Shown here: piece after piece, positions 1 through 9,820 of the stretch
Position numbering within the stretch: position 1 is the stretch's first letter
How the letters are laid out: each line of letters begins with the position of its first letter
NCBI GenBank assembly: GCA_047974565.1
Contig: JBKECN010000019.1
Span: forward strand, 124,001 to 188,000
Origin: JBDIAG01 sp047974565
Lineage (GTDB): Bacteria > Actinomycetota > Actinomycetes > Actinomycetales > CAWJMD01
Reading direction: 5' to 3'
DNA length: 64,000 nucleotides
Program-made: the position numbers and the translations under genes
Notes under the pieces: generated by a model
Told to the model about the DNA's origin: nothing
What the model saw: only the letters and a program-made list of their open reading frames with translations
The model's database searches: none

Positions 1-3000
1 TGGGCACCCGGACCAGACGCAATAGCAGGCGGCGGGTCCCGGCGCGCATGGCCTGCGCCTGCTCGGCCGGGCTGGCCAGCACCTGCACCTCGACCCGGCC
101 ACCCGCGTCCACCAGGGCCGGGAAGCCGGTGACCTGTCCGGCCGGGCCGGGCACGGTGAGTTCGCGGGGCAGGCCGTCGAGGCTCCAGTCGGTCAGCTCG
201 CCGGTGGGCAGGCCGGCGGCCGACCCGGCCTGCGCGAGAGCCTGGCCGAGCGACTGGCGCGAGGCCTGGCTCACCGAGGCGACATCCTTGCCGGCTGCCA
301 CGGTCCGTCCCCGCTCCCCGGTGACGTTGACCCGGACTCGCAGGTGGGCAGGCACCTTCTCCCAGTCGAAGGCCTCGACCGGGATGGGGGTGCCGGCCAG
401 CCGGCCGAGTTCGCGGGCCAGCGCCGGCAGCAAGGGTTCCCCTCCGGGGTGCACCCGCTCCAGGGCGCGGGTGGCGTTGTCCGGGGCCGGGGCCAGGTGC
501 CGCCGGTACTGCTTGGGCAGCGACCGGATCAGCGCGGTGACCAACTCGTGCCGCAGACCGGGCACCTGCCATTCGAAGGAGGCCGAGTCCACCTGGTTGA
601 GCACCGCGGCGGGCACCGTCACTGTCACCCCGTCCGCGCCGGACCCGGGATCGAAGCGGTACCCGACCGACAGATCCAGTCCCCCGACCCGCCAGGAGTC
701 GGGGAAGTCGTCGCGGGAGACCTGTTCGGCGTCCTCGCGAACCAGGTCGTCCTCGGTGAAGGTGAGCAGGTCGGGCGAACGGTGCCGGGCCTTGCGCCAC
801 CATCGGTCGAAGTGAGCCCCGGACACCACGGTGTCAGGGATCCTGGCGTCGTAGAAAGCGAAGATCGTCTCGTCGTCCACGACGATGTCCCGGCGCCGGC
901 TGCGGTGCTCGAGGTCGGCGACCCGTTCCAGGGTGGCCTTGTTGTCCCGGACGAAGTGGTGCCGGGTGCGCCAGTCGCCCTCGACCAGGGCCTGCCTGAT
1001 GAACAGGTCCCGGGCGAGTTCGGGGTCGATCCGGCCCAGGCCGACGATCCGGTCCGCCACGATCGGCACCCCGTACAGGGTGACCTTCTCGTGGGCGATG
1101 GCACTGCCGCGCTTGGCCGACCAGGTGGGTTCGGAGTATGAGCGTTTGAGCAGGTGCTCCCCCACCTGCTCGACCCATTCGGTCTCGATCCCGGCGACGG
1201 TACGCGCCCACAGCCGACTGGTCTCCACCACCTCGGCGGCCATCAGCAACTCGGGGGGCTTCTTGGCCAGTGCCGAGCCCGGCCAGATGGCGAACCGGAT
1301 GCCCCGGGCGCCCTGGTACTCGGTGAGGGGTCGTCGGCCGCGGGAGGCTTGGCGCTCTCGGTCGTCCCGGTGACCGACATAGGACAGCAGACCGGCCAGC
1401 AGGCTGCGATGCACCGCGGCCAGGTCGGGGGTGCCCTGGTCGGTGGAGGTGCGGGACAACGTGATCTTGGCTTCCTTGGCCGCCCGCCGCAGTTGCGCGA
1501 CCAGATCCTGCCACTCGCGAATCCGTAGGAAGTGCAGATACTCTCGTCGACACATGCGGCGAAAGGCACTGGAGGACAAGTCTTTTTGTTGCTCACGCAA
1601 ATAGCGCCAGAGGTTCAGGTAGGCGGCGAAATCTGAGGTGTCGTCGGCGAAGCGGGCGTGCGCCAGGTCGGCGGCCTGCTGGTGGTCGGCGGGGCGTTCG
1701 CGCGGGTCCTGGATGGATAGGGCGGCGACGACGACGATGACCTCCTCTACACAGCCCGCCTGGTCGGCGGCGAGCACCATCCTGGCCAGTCGCGGGTCCA
1801 CCGGGATCCGCACCAGCCGGCGGCCGATCCGGGTCAGCCGCACCCCCGCGTCGTCGCGGCGGCCGGTGGATTCGATGGCGTGCAGTTCCTCCAGGAGGGC
1901 GACGCCGTCGCGGATCGCCCGCGGGTCGGGCTTGTCGATGAAGTCGAAGGCGGCGATGTCGCCGAGGCCGATATTGGCCATCTGCAGGATCACCGAGGCG
2001 AGGTTGGTGCGCAGGATCTCGGGGTCGGTGTACTCGGGCCGCGAGTCATAGTCGGTCTCCCCGTACAGCCGGATCGCCACCCCGTCGGCGGTCCGCCCAC
2101 ACCGCCCGGCCCGCTGGCGGGCAGAGGCCTGGGAGATCGGCTCGATCGGCAGTCGCTGCACCTTCGTGCGCGTCGAGTAGCGCGAGATCCTCGCCAGGCC
2201 GGTGTCGATGACGTACCGGATGCCCGGCACCGTCAGGGACGTCTCGGCCACGTTGGTGGCCAACACGATCCGCCGGCCCGCGTGCGGGGCGAACACCCGG
2301 TGCTGCTCGGCCGCCGACAGCCGGGCGAAGAGCGGTACGAGTTCGCTGTCGACAAGCCTGCCGCGGCGAATCGCGTCGGCGAGACCGTCGGTGGCGTCGC
2401 GGATCTCGCGTTCGCCGGAACAGAAGACCAGGATGTCGCCGAAGCCGATCCGCTGCAGTTCGGCGACGGCGTCCACGATCGCGCCGACCTGGTCGCGATC
2501 GGGATCGGCGTCGGGGTCATCCGGATCCACCACCGGGCGGTACCGGATCTCGACCGGGTAGGTGCGCCCGGAGACCTCGATCACAGGGGCCGGCCGGCCC
2601 TGCGCATCGGCGAAATGGGCTGCGAAACGCTCGGAGTCGATGGTCGCGGAGGTGATGATCAGCTTGAGATCGGGGCGCTTTCGCAGCAGCCCGTGCAGGT
2701 AGCCGAGCAGGAAGTCGATGTTCAGCGACCGCTCGTGCGCCTCGTCGACGATGATCGTGTCGTACTGGCGCAGCATCGGGTCGCGCTGGATCTGGGCCAG
2801 CAGGATGCCGTCGGTCATCACCCGCACCCGGGTCTGCCGACTGACCTGATCGGTGAAACGCACCGTGTAGCCGACGACGTCCCCTACCGCAGTGCCGAGT
2901 TCGTCCGCCACTCGCTCGGCCACTGCCCGGGCCGCAATCCGGCGAGGCTGGGTGTGCGCGATGGACTCTCGGCCCAGCCCGAGGCAGATCTTCGGTAGTT

Positions 3001-3133
3001 GGGTGGTCTTGCCGGACCCGGTCTCCCCCGCGACGATCACCACCTGGTGCTCCCGGATGGCCGCGGCGATATCGTCCCGCCGAGCGCTGACCGGCAACTC
3101 CGGGGGAAAGTCGATGGTCAGCGTCGCAGTCAT
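1..3133 (-). CDS. hrpA: ATP-dependent RNA helicase HrpA (C-terminus beyond window)
   Basis: DEAH-box RNA helicase, probably acting on structured RNA or mRNA in the cytoplasm. From the ATG at 3133 the minus strand reads MTATLTIDFPPELPVS and stays open for 1044 codons to the left edge, so the C-terminal end (DUF3418 region in HrpA) is cut off. Seen in order: Walker A GETGSGKTT near residue 38, motif Ia TQPRR, DEAH box in VDEAHERS near residue 130, motif III SAT, motif V region with ATNVAETSLTVPG, and motif VI QRAGRCGR. The helicase-associated and OB-fold region follows. A TACAAT hexamer at 3148-3143 lies 9 nt before the ATG, implying a very short leader. It is transcribed away from the polysaccharide operon. 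HrpA-type proteins are about 1300 residues, so roughly 80% is present. Confidence 0.93.
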   Translation of the reverse strand, partial: MTATLTIDFPPELPVSARRDDIAAAIREHQVVIVAGETGSGKTTQLPKICLGLGRESIAHTQPRRIAARAVAERVADELGTAVGDVVGYTVRFTDQVSRQTRVRVMTDGILLAQIQRDPMLRQYDTIIVDEAHERSLNIDFLLGYLHGLLRKRPDLKLIITSATIDSERFAAHFADAQGRPAPVIEVSGRTYPVEIRYRPVVDPDDPDADPDRDQVGAIVDAVAELQRIGFGDILVFCSGEREIRDATDGLADAIRRGRLVDSELVPLFARLSAAEQHRVFAPHAGRRIVLATNVAETSLTVPGIRYVIDTGLARISRYSTRTKVQRLPIEPISQASARQRAGRCGRTADGVAIRLYGETDYDSRPEYTDPEILRTNLASVILQMANIGLGDIAAFDFIDKPDPRAIRDGVALLEELHAIESTGRRDDAGVRLTRIGRRLVRIPVDPRLARMVLAADQAGCVEEVIVVVAALSIQDPRERPADHQQAADLAHARFADDTSDFAAYLNLWRYLREQQKDLSSSAFRRMCRREYLHFLRIREWQDLVAQLRRAAKEAKITLSRTSTDQGTPDLAAVHRSLLAGLLSYVGHRDDRERQASRGRRPLTEYQGARGIRFAIWPGSALAKKPPELLMAAEVVETSRLWARTVAGIETEWVEQVGEHLLKRSYSEPTWSAKRGSAIAHEKVTLYGVPIVADRIVGLGRIDPELARDLFIRQALVEGDWRTRHHFVRDNKATLERVADLEHRSRRRDIVVDDETIFAFYDARIPDTVVSGAHFDRWWRKARHRSPDLLTFTEDDLVREDAEQVSRDDFPDSWRVGGLDLSVGYRFDPGSGADGVTVTVPAAVLNQVDSASFEWQVPGLRHELVTALIRSLPKQYRRHLAPAPDNATRALERVHPGGEPLLPALARELGRLAGTPIPVEAFDWEKVPAHLRVRVNVTGERGRTVAAGKDVASVSQASRQSLGQALAQAGSAAGLPTGELTDWSLDGLPRELTVPGPAGQVTGFPALVDAGGRVEVQVLASPAEQAQAMRAGTRRLLLRLVRVP

Positions 3134-3569
3134 GGCCGCACGATTGTAACGATCGCCGGGTTGGACCCGACGCCCGAACGTTGGGCGGGGGCACCCTGGG
3201 GGGTGTGGGCCCGGCGGGGTCGCGGCGACGGGTGGGGCACCGTGGTGTCGCCCTTCGCGCGGCAGGCGAGGTCTGTCCGGCAAAAAGGCCGCGAAGCAGA
3301 AGTCAGTCCTGCGCGCATCGACCGAGAATGCTCAGTCTCGTAACATTTTTGTGATCTTACTGACCGATTTGACCTCGAAAGTTAACGCTGCGTGAATTAG
3401 TCGCGAGTAGAATTACTGCTATCGGGTGACATATCCCAGACACTCCGTCGCTTACTGTGACGAGAGTCTCAAAAGGGTTACAAGTCGGACATTGCCTGGT
3501 TTGACTGGGTGCCGTTCATCGACTGCGACGTTGCAGGCACCACCACGCCCATCACGCAGGGGGATCACT
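3134..3569. promoter_or_regulatory. Gene-free divergent promoter region with AT-rich core
   Basis: This gap lies between the divergent hrpA and polysaccharide operons. The part from about 3335 to 3480 is clearly AT-richer than the rest of the window. It holds a TTGACC at 3369 and a TAGAAT (3408-3413) that could be a -10 element for the rightward operon. I see no hairpin or RNA element. An open frame from GTG 3426 runs in phase into the glycosyltransferase, so part of this region could be coding if that start is used. Confidence 0.4.
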
Positions 3570-4391
3570 TTGCGAACTGTTTCCTTCGTCCTGCCCGCCC
3601 TCAACGAAGAGGCCAACATCCCGACAGTCCTGTCGCTCATCCCGCACGAGGCTCTGGCCAGCCAGGGTTGGCGCAGCGAGGTTGTCGTCGTCGACAACGG
3701 ATCGACCGACGCGACAGCCACTCTCGCCAAGGCGTACGGCGCGTCCGTCGTCCACCAACCTGAGCGTGGCTACGGCCGGGCCTATCAGGCCGGTTTCGCG
3801 GCAGCGGCGGGCGATGTCATCGTCACCGGAGACACCGACTGCACGTACCCGCTCGACCATGCGCCGAACCTGGTCGAAGCCCTGGAGGAGTCGAACGTGG
3901 ACTTCCTCAGCACCAATCGGCTCCTGGCCGCCAACCGCGGTGCGATGTCGATGTCGCACCGACTGGCCAACCGGCTGTTGACGACCGTCAGCCGAGCCCT
4001 GATGCCCAGCCCGTTCTGCGACTCCCAGTCCGGCATGTGGGTGTTTCGGACTGCCATCCTCAACCATCTGCGACTCAACGAGCCGGGGATGGCGTTCTCT
4101 CAGGAGTTGAAGAACGAGGCGTTCCTGCGTGGCTTCCGCTGCGCCGAGGTGGAGATCGAGTACCGCACCCGTGGCGGCGATGTGAAACTTCAGGCCTGGT
4201 CGGACGGTGTGAAGAACCTGACCCAACTCGCCAGGCACAGGATTGGCCACGGAAGTGGACGACCGCGGACAATGCAGGAATGTCCGGCGCTGCCCGCTCG
4301 TCCTCTGGCCAGGCCGCACGTCGTCGACCTGCGGGACGTCGATCTGCGGGAAAGGGTCAACACCGCGCAGACGGCACATGCTCCGGAGTGA
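3570..4391 (+). CDS. Family 2 glycosyltransferase (dolichol-phosphate mannosyltransferase-like)
   Basis: GT-A fold transferase that probably moves a sugar from a nucleotide donor to a lipid carrier or nascent glycan at the inner face of the membrane. Starting at TTG 3570 (L in ITLRTVSF), the protein shows VSFVLPALNEE, the nucleotide-binding VVVDNGSTD, and an acidic TGDTDCTYP in place of the DxD motif. No membrane segment follows the GT domain. A purine-rich AGGGGGA about 8 nt before the TTG looks like a ribosome binding site. An in-frame GTG at 3426 would add 48 residues with no family similarity, so I prefer 3570, but the choice is uncertain. The stop overlaps the next GTG (GTGA), so the genes are co-translated. 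First gene of the polysaccharide operon. Confidence 0.82.
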   Translation: MRTVSFVLPALNEEANIPTVLSLIPHEALASQGWRSEVVVVDNGSTDATATLAKAYGASVVHQPERGYGRAYQAGFAAAAGDVIVTGDTDCTYPLDHAPNLVEALEESNVDFLSTNRLLAANRGAMSMSHRLANRLLTTVSRALMPSPFCDSQSGMWVFRTAILNHLRLNEPGMAFSQELKNEAFLRGFRCAEVEIEYRTRGGDVKLQAWSDGVKNLTQLARHRIGHGSGRPRTMQECPALPARPLARPHVVDLRDVDLRERVNTAQTAHAPE

Positions 4392-5026
4392 GCAGTGCGC
4401 TCGCGACTCGAGTCGACTCAGCACAGGACTCAGCACAGGACTCAGCACAGGACGAATCCAGTTCATCGCGCCCGGAGCAGTCCCAGAACCCGGAGCAGTC
4501 CCAGAACCCGCAGTCCCAGAACCCCGAGCAGTCCCAGAACGCGGTCACCCACGAGCCGGCAACCGGCGAGCCGGCGGCGTCGCGACTGCGGCTCCGGCCG
4601 CGTCATGCCAAGGTCTGGGTGGCTGTGCTGACCGTGCTCGTCGCCGGCCTCGGGGTCGCAGTGTCGACGCAGCCCGGACGAGAGTGGGTGCGCCAGTCCA
4701 CGACTCGGATTCCGCAGAACGTGGTGGCGCTGTCCTTCGACGAGGGTGACGAGGCGGTCCAGGTCGCCCCGGACGGTACGGTGGTGACCTTCTCGGTGAC
4801 CTCGACACACGAGAGCCGATCACTGGGCTACCGGGCCGAACTCGTGGATCCGAGCGGGCACACCCAGGCCGTCACCGGCACCGTCGAGGTGCCGGCGGAC
4901 ACCACGGTGCGCGAGAGGGTGACCTTCCCCGCCACGCAGTGGACCTCAGTGACGGTGAGCGCCGACCCGGGACCGCAGCGAATCCGGCTGACGCACCCGG
5001 CCTCCTCCTCCCCCGATACCCCGTGA
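4388..5026 (+). CDS. Membrane-anchored protein with low-complexity N-terminus, unknown function
   Basis: No family recognised. The 212-residue product begins at GTG 4388, which overlaps the previous TGA and follows CCGGAG. Residues 10-55 are a repeat tract: three SAQD units (12-bp DNA repeats at 4417-4455), then several EQSQNP-type units. A basic stretch (RLRLRPRHAK) precedes one membrane helix, KVWVAVLTVLVAGLGVAV. The rest, about 130 residues, is probably outside the cell and may be a small beta-sandwich. The likely topology is N-in with a C-terminal external domain. Its place between a GT2 and a deacetylase suggests a role in polysaccharide assembly or export, but this is inferred from position only. 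Confidence 0.7.
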   Translation: MSSALATRVDSAQDSAQDSAQDESSSSRPEQSQNPEQSQNPQSQNPEQSQNAVTHEPATGEPAASRLRLRPRHAKVWVAVLTVLVAGLGVAVSTQPGREWVRQSTTRIPQNVVALSFDEGDEAVQVAPDGTVVTFSVTSTHESRSLGYRAELVDPSGHTQAVTGTVEVPADTTVRERVTFPATQWTSVTVSADPGPQRIRLTHPASSSPDTP

Positions 5027-5091
5027 ACCGGAACACCCGAACTGCCGCACCCTGGCGCCAACCCGCCGACCTCAACCCGAAGGGAGGGCTC

Positions 5092-5961
5092 ATGCCCGAG
5101 GCGAAGACACTCACCGTCACGACCAGTTGGGATGACGGCCATCCACTCGATCTGCGAGTCGCCGACCTGCTGGACAAGTACGCCGTGAAAGGCACGTTCT
5201 ACGTCGCTCCGCGCAATATCGAGTTCCCGGCCTCGGGCCGAATCGATCCGGTCCAGCTCGCCGACCTCGCTGGCCGGCACGAGATCGGTGCGCACACGAT
5301 GACACACCGTCGGCTCCCCCAACTGGACGACGCGACCGCCCACCGCGAGATCGCGGACAGTAAGTCCTACCTGGAGGACCAGCTGTCCACAGCGGTGCCG
5401 TCCTTCTGCTATCCGGGCGGGCAGTACCACCGCCGGCATCTGAAGATGGTGCTGGCGGCCGGGTTCCGGACCGCGCGCACGGTGCGCCGACACCACGTCG
5501 GGGACGTCGCCAACCGCTTGCAGATCCCCACCACGATGCACTGCTACCGGCACCTGTCGGACGCGCCGTGGTTGATGGGGTGGACCAGGGGACGCCTGCT
5601 GCGCGGAGCCAGGTACTACCTCGCCTGGGACGAACTGGCGATCGCGCTCTTCGAACGCAGCCTCGCCGCCGGTGGGGTCTACCACCTGTGGGGTCACAGC
5701 TGGGAACTGGACCGCTTCGGTGACTGGCACCGCCTCGAGCGAGTCCTGGCGCACCTCGCCCGCCGCACCGCCGAGGTGAACGCCGGGCCGGAATCCGAGG
5801 GCCGGATCCGGCACCGGACCAACGACGAGGCCTATCCCGAGGCCGGATGGTCAGGCCCTAGTCCGCAGGCCGGATGGTCAGGCCACAGTCCGCAGGCCGG
5901 ATGGTCAGGCAACAGTCCGCAGGCCGGATGGTCAGGCAACAGTCCGGAGGCCGGATGGTGA
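5092..5961 (+). CDS. Polysaccharide deacetylase family protein
   Basis: NodB-homology (carbohydrate esterase 4) protein expected to remove N-acetyl groups from a sugar polymer. From ATG 5092, preceded by a strong AGGGAGGG, it shows motif 1 TSWDDGH, motif 2 HTMTHRRL (metal-binding histidines) and the PGGQY segment. A WGHSWE near residue 200 may supply the late His. No signal peptide is visible, so the enzyme appears cytoplasmic or membrane-associated. Its last 40 residues are five copies of a nine-residue unit (AGWSGPSPQ type) that have nothing to do with the catalytic fold. The stop TGA lies inside the start context of the next gene (ATGGTGA). Confidence 0.88.
   Translation: MPEAKTLTVTTSWDDGHPLDLRVADLLDKYAVKGTFYVAPRNIEFPASGRIDPVQLADLAGRHEIGAHTMTHRRLPQLDDATAHREIADSKSYLEDQLSTAVPSFCYPGGQYHRRHLKMVLAAGFRTARTVRRHHVGDVANRLQIPTTMHCYRHLSDAPWLMGWTRGRLLRGARYYLAWDELAIALFERSLAAGGVYHLWGHSWELDRFGDWHRLERVLAHLARRTAEVNAGPESEGRIRHRTNDEAYPEAGWSGPSPQAGWSGHSPQAGWSGNSPQAGWSGNSPEAGW
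5841..5958 (+). repeat. 27-bp in-frame tandem repeat at the 3' end of the deacetylase gene
   Basis: Five successive units, the last partial, share GGCCGGATGGTCAGGC followed by a variable triplet and AGTCCGCA. Each encodes AGWSGxSPQ with x = P, H, N, N. The third and fourth units are nearly identical, which suggests recent slippage. The array ends exactly at the overlap with the next gene. Confidence 0.9.
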
Positions 5962-8432
5962 CGCCGCGTTCGGGGCACCGACTGGACCTTCCCGTCCTGG
6001 ATCCGGGGCCGTCCGACCGGGCCGACCTCGACGAGACAAGCGGGCAGGCACGTCCGGCACCGGCCGGGCGTCGACGCGTCTGGCCGATCCTGGTGTTGTC
6101 GGCGGTGGCGATCCTGGGCTGGCACAGCGTGGGCGAGGCACCCCTGTGGTTGACCATCCCCGCCGGCCTGACCGTCCTGTTCGCGGCCCCCACCGTCCTG
6201 CTTCGGCGTCGGCTGACGTTCTACGCCCCCACCGGGCTTGAGCCGTGGTTGTTGGCACTCGCCGGGACGGTGTTCGGCCTGATGGTCATCCCCATGGCCT
6301 GGAACCTCGCCTTCCTCGCCCTCGGTGCGCGCACGCCGCTGAGCAGCGGCTGGCTGTTGGTGCTCGTGGCCGGCTGCCTAGTGGCCCTGTGGCGGTGGCC
6401 GGGCGGGCGCGAAGGATCGAGTCGTGCCGGGCTCCCGCCGCCGGTGCGCTACCTGAGCGTGACCGAGCAGGTGCTGCTGGCCGGGGCTGTGCTCCACCCC
6501 GTCCTGGCGGTGATCGGTGCGATTCGACTCAACAACGATCTGGGCAACGGGGTCGCGATCGCCGCCCTGTTCGTCGGTGGTCTGGTGTTGGCGCTGCTGC
6601 TGGCCCGGCTGCCTCGCGTCAGCGAGCCGGTGCTGCTTGTCGTGGTCTATGCCGTGGGTTTGGGGCTCCTGCTTGCCACCGCCTTGCGGGGCTGGGAGGT
6701 CACCGGCCACGACATCCAGCGTGAGTTCACGATGTTCCAACTCACCGTGGCGCAACAGCATTGGGTGCCCGGGGTACCGGAGAACGCCTACAACGCCTGC
6801 CTGTCGATCACGGTGCTGCCGACGGTCGTCCATCAACTCACCGGTATCCCCGAGCTCTACGTCTTCCGGGCCGTCTTCCAGCCGCTCTTCGCACTGTGTC
6901 CGGTGATCGTGTATCTGATCGGCCGGCAGGTCGCCACCCGGTTCATCTCGGTGATCGCGGCGATCCTGTTCATGATCTTCCCGACCTACCTGACGGACAT
7001 GCCGTATCTCAATCGTCAGGAGATCGCTTTCCTGTTCCTCGGGCTGGCGGTGCTGGTCGTCGTCGGCGGTGGGCGAGACAGCCGTCACCCGGCCCGCACG
7101 GCCCGGCACGTGTCTGCGCACCGGGCCCGGATGATCTGGGCCGCGGCCATGGGGGCGGCGGTGATCCCATCGCACTACTCCACGACGTACGTCTTCCTGG
7201 TCGGCCTGGGGGTGGCCCTGGTGGCTCACGCGATCCTGGCCTGGAGTCGGCGCCGCAGGATCGCCGCGCCGGTCGCCAACCTCGACGACGTGGCCGGTGG
7301 ACGGCCGGTGCTGCTCAACGCGCTGGTGTTGGCGCTGCTCGCCGCGGCCACCATCGGATGGACGAACTTCACCCACTCCGGCGGGCAGCTGGAGGAGACG
7401 ATCGGGGCGTCGGTGCAGTCCTTCCGCGGGGACGGCGGAACCGCGAGTTCGGATGTGTCCTACAGCATCTTCTCCCGGGACGAGGGGCTCAGCCCGCAGG
7501 AGCGACTCGACGCCTACCGGGCCCAGACGATCGAGGAAAGCAGCGACCGTCGGGACGGGGAGTTGTACCCGCTGACGGTCCTGGCGGACTATCCCACCAC
7601 CATCGAAGCCGTCTCGGATCAACCGCTCACGGCGCTCGGTCAGGGCCTGCAGAGACTCGGCGTGCCGGTGCACGGCGCAATCAGCGCCTCCCGCGCTGCC
7701 TCCTCCCTGGGCATGCAACTCAGCGTGCTGCTCGGACTCATCTTCATCGTCCTCGGGCGGTTTCGCGGCCCGCGGCTATCCCTGGAATACCTGGCCCTGG
7801 TGGTCGGTGGACTCGGCATCATCGCGACCCAGATCGCCGTGCCGTCCTTCACCGTCGACTACGGGGTGCTGCGGGCCTTCCAGCAGTCACTCTTCGTCTT
7901 CGCACCGATCATGGGAATCGGCATCTGGTGTCTGATCAGCACCGTCGCCTCGAGGTGGGCAGCCCTGCTCACCGGCACGATCGTCCTGTCGATGTACGCG
8001 ACGCTGACCGGGCTGCTACCCGCCCTGCTGGGCGGCTATCCCGCGCAATTGCAGTTGGCGAACTCGGGTCAGTACTACGACAACTACTACGTGCACGACG
8101 GCGAGGTCGCGGGCATGGACTGGTTGCGCCAGCATGCGGTCGCCGCCCCGGGGTCTTCCACCGGCAGGGCCGAGATCCAGTCGGAGGTGGCCACGGACCG
8201 GTACGCTCGCGGCCGATCGGAGGCCTTGACCGGGCTCCCCTCGGCCGACGACGTATTCCCGACGCTGCTGCGTCCCACCGCCTACGTCTTCCTCGGCTAT
8301 CCCGCCGTTCACCAGGGCCGGGTCAGTGTCTTCTACTCCGGAGATCTGCTCGCCTACCACTACCCCGTCGCGCTGCTCAACGACACCAAAGACCTTGTCT
8401 ACTCCAACGGCTCCGCGGAGGTCTACCGATGA
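5955..8432 (+). CDS. Large polytopic membrane protein, DUF2206-like (predicted GT-C type or polymerase)
   Basis: 825-residue integral membrane protein with at least 14 hydrophobic segments. ATG 5955 overlaps the deacetylase stop. After four N-terminal helices, a soluble loop contains GHDIQREF and then PENAYNACLSITVLP; together with YLNRQEIAFLF this resembles the DUF2206 family of predicted membrane proteins in surface-glycan clusters. An acidic residue in the first large external loop is typical of lipid-linked-sugar (GT-C) transferases, and the C-terminal 150 residues (YYDNYYVHDGEVAGMDWL onward) look like a periplasmic-type domain. Flanked by a flippase and glycosyltransferases, it is a good candidate for the polymerase or a polyprenyl-phosphate-sugar-dependent transferase. 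The exact reaction cannot be read from the sequence. Confidence 0.75.
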   Translation: MVTPRSGHRLDLPVLDPGPSDRADLDETSGQARPAPAGRRRVWPILVLSAVAILGWHSVGEAPLWLTIPAGLTVLFAAPTVLLRRRLTFYAPTGLEPWLLALAGTVFGLMVIPMAWNLAFLALGARTPLSSGWLLVLVAGCLVALWRWPGGREGSSRAGLPPPVRYLSVTEQVLLAGAVLHPVLAVIGAIRLNNDLGNGVAIAALFVGGLVLALLLARLPRVSEPVLLVVVYAVGLGLLLATALRGWEVTGHDIQREFTMFQLTVAQQHWVPGVPENAYNACLSITVLPTVVHQLTGIPELYVFRAVFQPLFALCPVIVYLIGRQVATRFISVIAAILFMIFPTYLTDMPYLNRQEIAFLFLGLAVLVVVGGGRDSRHPARTARHVSAHRARMIWAAAMGAAVIPSHYSTTYVFLVGLGVALVAHAILAWSRRRRIAAPVANLDDVAGGRPVLLNALVLALLAAATIGWTNFTHSGGQLEETIGASVQSFRGDGGTASSDVSYSIFSRDEGLSPQERLDAYRAQTIEESSDRRDGELYPLTVLADYPTTIEAVSDQPLTALGQGLQRLGVPVHGAISASRAASSLGMQLSVLLGLIFIVLGRFRGPRLSLEYLALVVGGLGIIATQIAVPSFTVDYGVLRAFQQSLFVFAPIMGIGIWCLISTVASRWAALLTGTIVLSMYATLTGLLPALLGGYPAQLQLANSGQYYDNYYVHDGEVAGMDWLRQHAVAAPGSSTGRAEIQSEVATDRYARGRSEALTGLPSADDVFPTLLRPTAYVFLGYPAVHQGRVSVFYSGDLLAYHYPVALLNDTKDLVYSNGSAEVYR

Positions 8433-9820
8433 CTGGACGCCACCTCGCGGGCACCAACCCCGCCCCGGACGAACACCTGCTCAGCTCACCGCCGACCGAA
8501 TCGCGCGCCGCCGAATCGCGCGGGGGGAACCGGACCCGTCCTGCCGATCTGCTGGTGCGCAACTCGGCCCTGCTGATCGCCACCACGTGCGCCACTGCCG
8601 TCCTCGGATTCACCTTCTGGGTGGTGGCCGCTCGATTCTTCAGCGCCGCCGACGTCGGTGTGGCAAGCACCCTGTGGTCGGGACTGTCGTTGCTGGCCTA
8701 TGTCAGCCTGGCCGGGCTCAACTCGACCCTCATCCGGCACCTGGGGACCGGGGAGTTGATGCGCACCCAGATCTCGCAGTCGCTGCTGGGCGTGGGTGTG
8801 GTCAGCCTCATCCTGGGTGCGGCATACGTCACCCTGGCACCCGTGCTGGCACCCAAGCTCGACGTACTGCGCGAGCCGCTGGCCGCCGGCATCTTCGTCG
8901 CCGCCGCGGTGCTGGCGGCGGTGAACCTGCTGACAGACTCCATCTTCGTGGGCCTGCGGTCCGCGGGCTACAACCTGGCCATCGACGGGCTTCTGCAATC
9001 CGGGGTCAAACTGCTCAGCCTGCTCCTGCTGATCGGCACCGGCGCGGTGGGCATCTTCGGCGCCTCGACCCTGGCTCTGCTGATAGCCACGGTGGCCTCC
9101 CTGGCAGCGCTGGTCGTTCGTTTCGGGTACCGGTGGCGTCTGGGAAGACACCTGGCCTTCAATCGTCAGCAGGCCTTCTTCTCGTTCGGCAGTTACGTGT
9201 CCTCGTGCCTGCACACCGCGCCACTGCTGCTGGTGCCGCTGATCGTGCTGCACTTCCACGGTGCCGAGCAGAGCGCCTACTACTTCACCGCCTTTCAGCT
9301 GGCCCTGATGCTCTACACCTTCGCCAACGCGGTGGGTGAGTCCAACTTCTCCGAGTCCAGAGCGCATCCGAAGCGGGCGGCCGAACTGAGGCGGCGGGCC
9401 GCTCGACTCAACGCGTTGATCGTGGTGCCGGGCACGCTCGGGCTCCTGGCGGTAGGCCCCTTCATCCTGCAGGCCTTCGGCTCCACCTACGCCACCGAAG
9501 GTCGTTCCCTGCTGATGGTCCTCGCGTTGGCAGCCATCCCGCAGTCCTTCTACGCCTGGGCCGGCTTCCTCAATCGGATCGCTGGTCATGTGCGGGCGAT
9601 GATCGCCGCCGACGTCACGTACTTCGTCGTCGTGGTGGGACTGGCCTACTACTGGTCGAACGAGTCTCTCGCCCATGTCGGCTGGGCCTGGTTCCTCGGA
9701 AACGCCGCCGCAGGAGGGGTGGCCTTCGCCGGGTGGTACCGGCACCAGCGCAGATCCACCGCCCACCCCGAGACAGCGCACCTGGAACCCCGTTCCGGGA
9801 CAGAGGTTGATGCCCGATGA
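8429..9820 (+). CDS. Oligosaccharide flippase / polysaccharide export membrane protein (Wzx-like)
   Basis: 463-residue MOP-superfamily protein with about 12-14 hydrophobic helices, starting RNSALLIATTCATAVLGFTFW, the usual first helix of Wzx/RfbX-type flippases. FSAADVGVASTL just after helix 1 is typical of the family. It should move lipid-linked oligosaccharide across the membrane. The start ATG overlaps the preceding stop (ATGA, 8429-8432). About 40 residues before helix 1 are hydrophilic and rich in Ser, Arg and Glu. The stop overlaps the ATG of a 29-codon ORF in the same ATGA arrangement. Confidence 0.85.
   Translation: MTGRHLAGTNPAPDEHLLSSPPTESRAAESRGGNRTRPADLLVRNSALLIATTCATAVLGFTFWVVAARFFSAADVGVASTLWSGLSLLAYVSLAGLNSTLIRHLGTGELMRTQISQSLLGVGVVSLILGAAYVTLAPVLAPKLDVLREPLAAGIFVAAAVLAAVNLLTDSIFVGLRSAGYNLAIDGLLQSGVKLLSLLLLIGTGAVGIFGASTLALLIATVASLAALVVRFGYRWRLGRHLAFNRQQAFFSFGSYVSSCLHTAPLLLVPLIVLHFHGAEQSAYYFTAFQLALMLYTFANAVGESNFSESRAHPKRAAELRRRAARLNALIVVPGTLGLLAVGPFILQAFGSTYATEGRSLLMVLALAAIPQSFYAWAGFLNRIAGHVRAMIAADVTYFVVVVGLAYYWSNESLAHVGWAWFLGNAAAGGVAFAGWYRHQRRSTAHPETAHLEPRSGTEVDAR

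Noticed and set aside
6378..7718. 446-codon minus-strand frame opposite the DUF2206-like gene
   Set aside because: The product is His/Gln/Asp/Arg-rich with no hydrophobic core, the typical antisense shadow of a GC-rich membrane protein gene.
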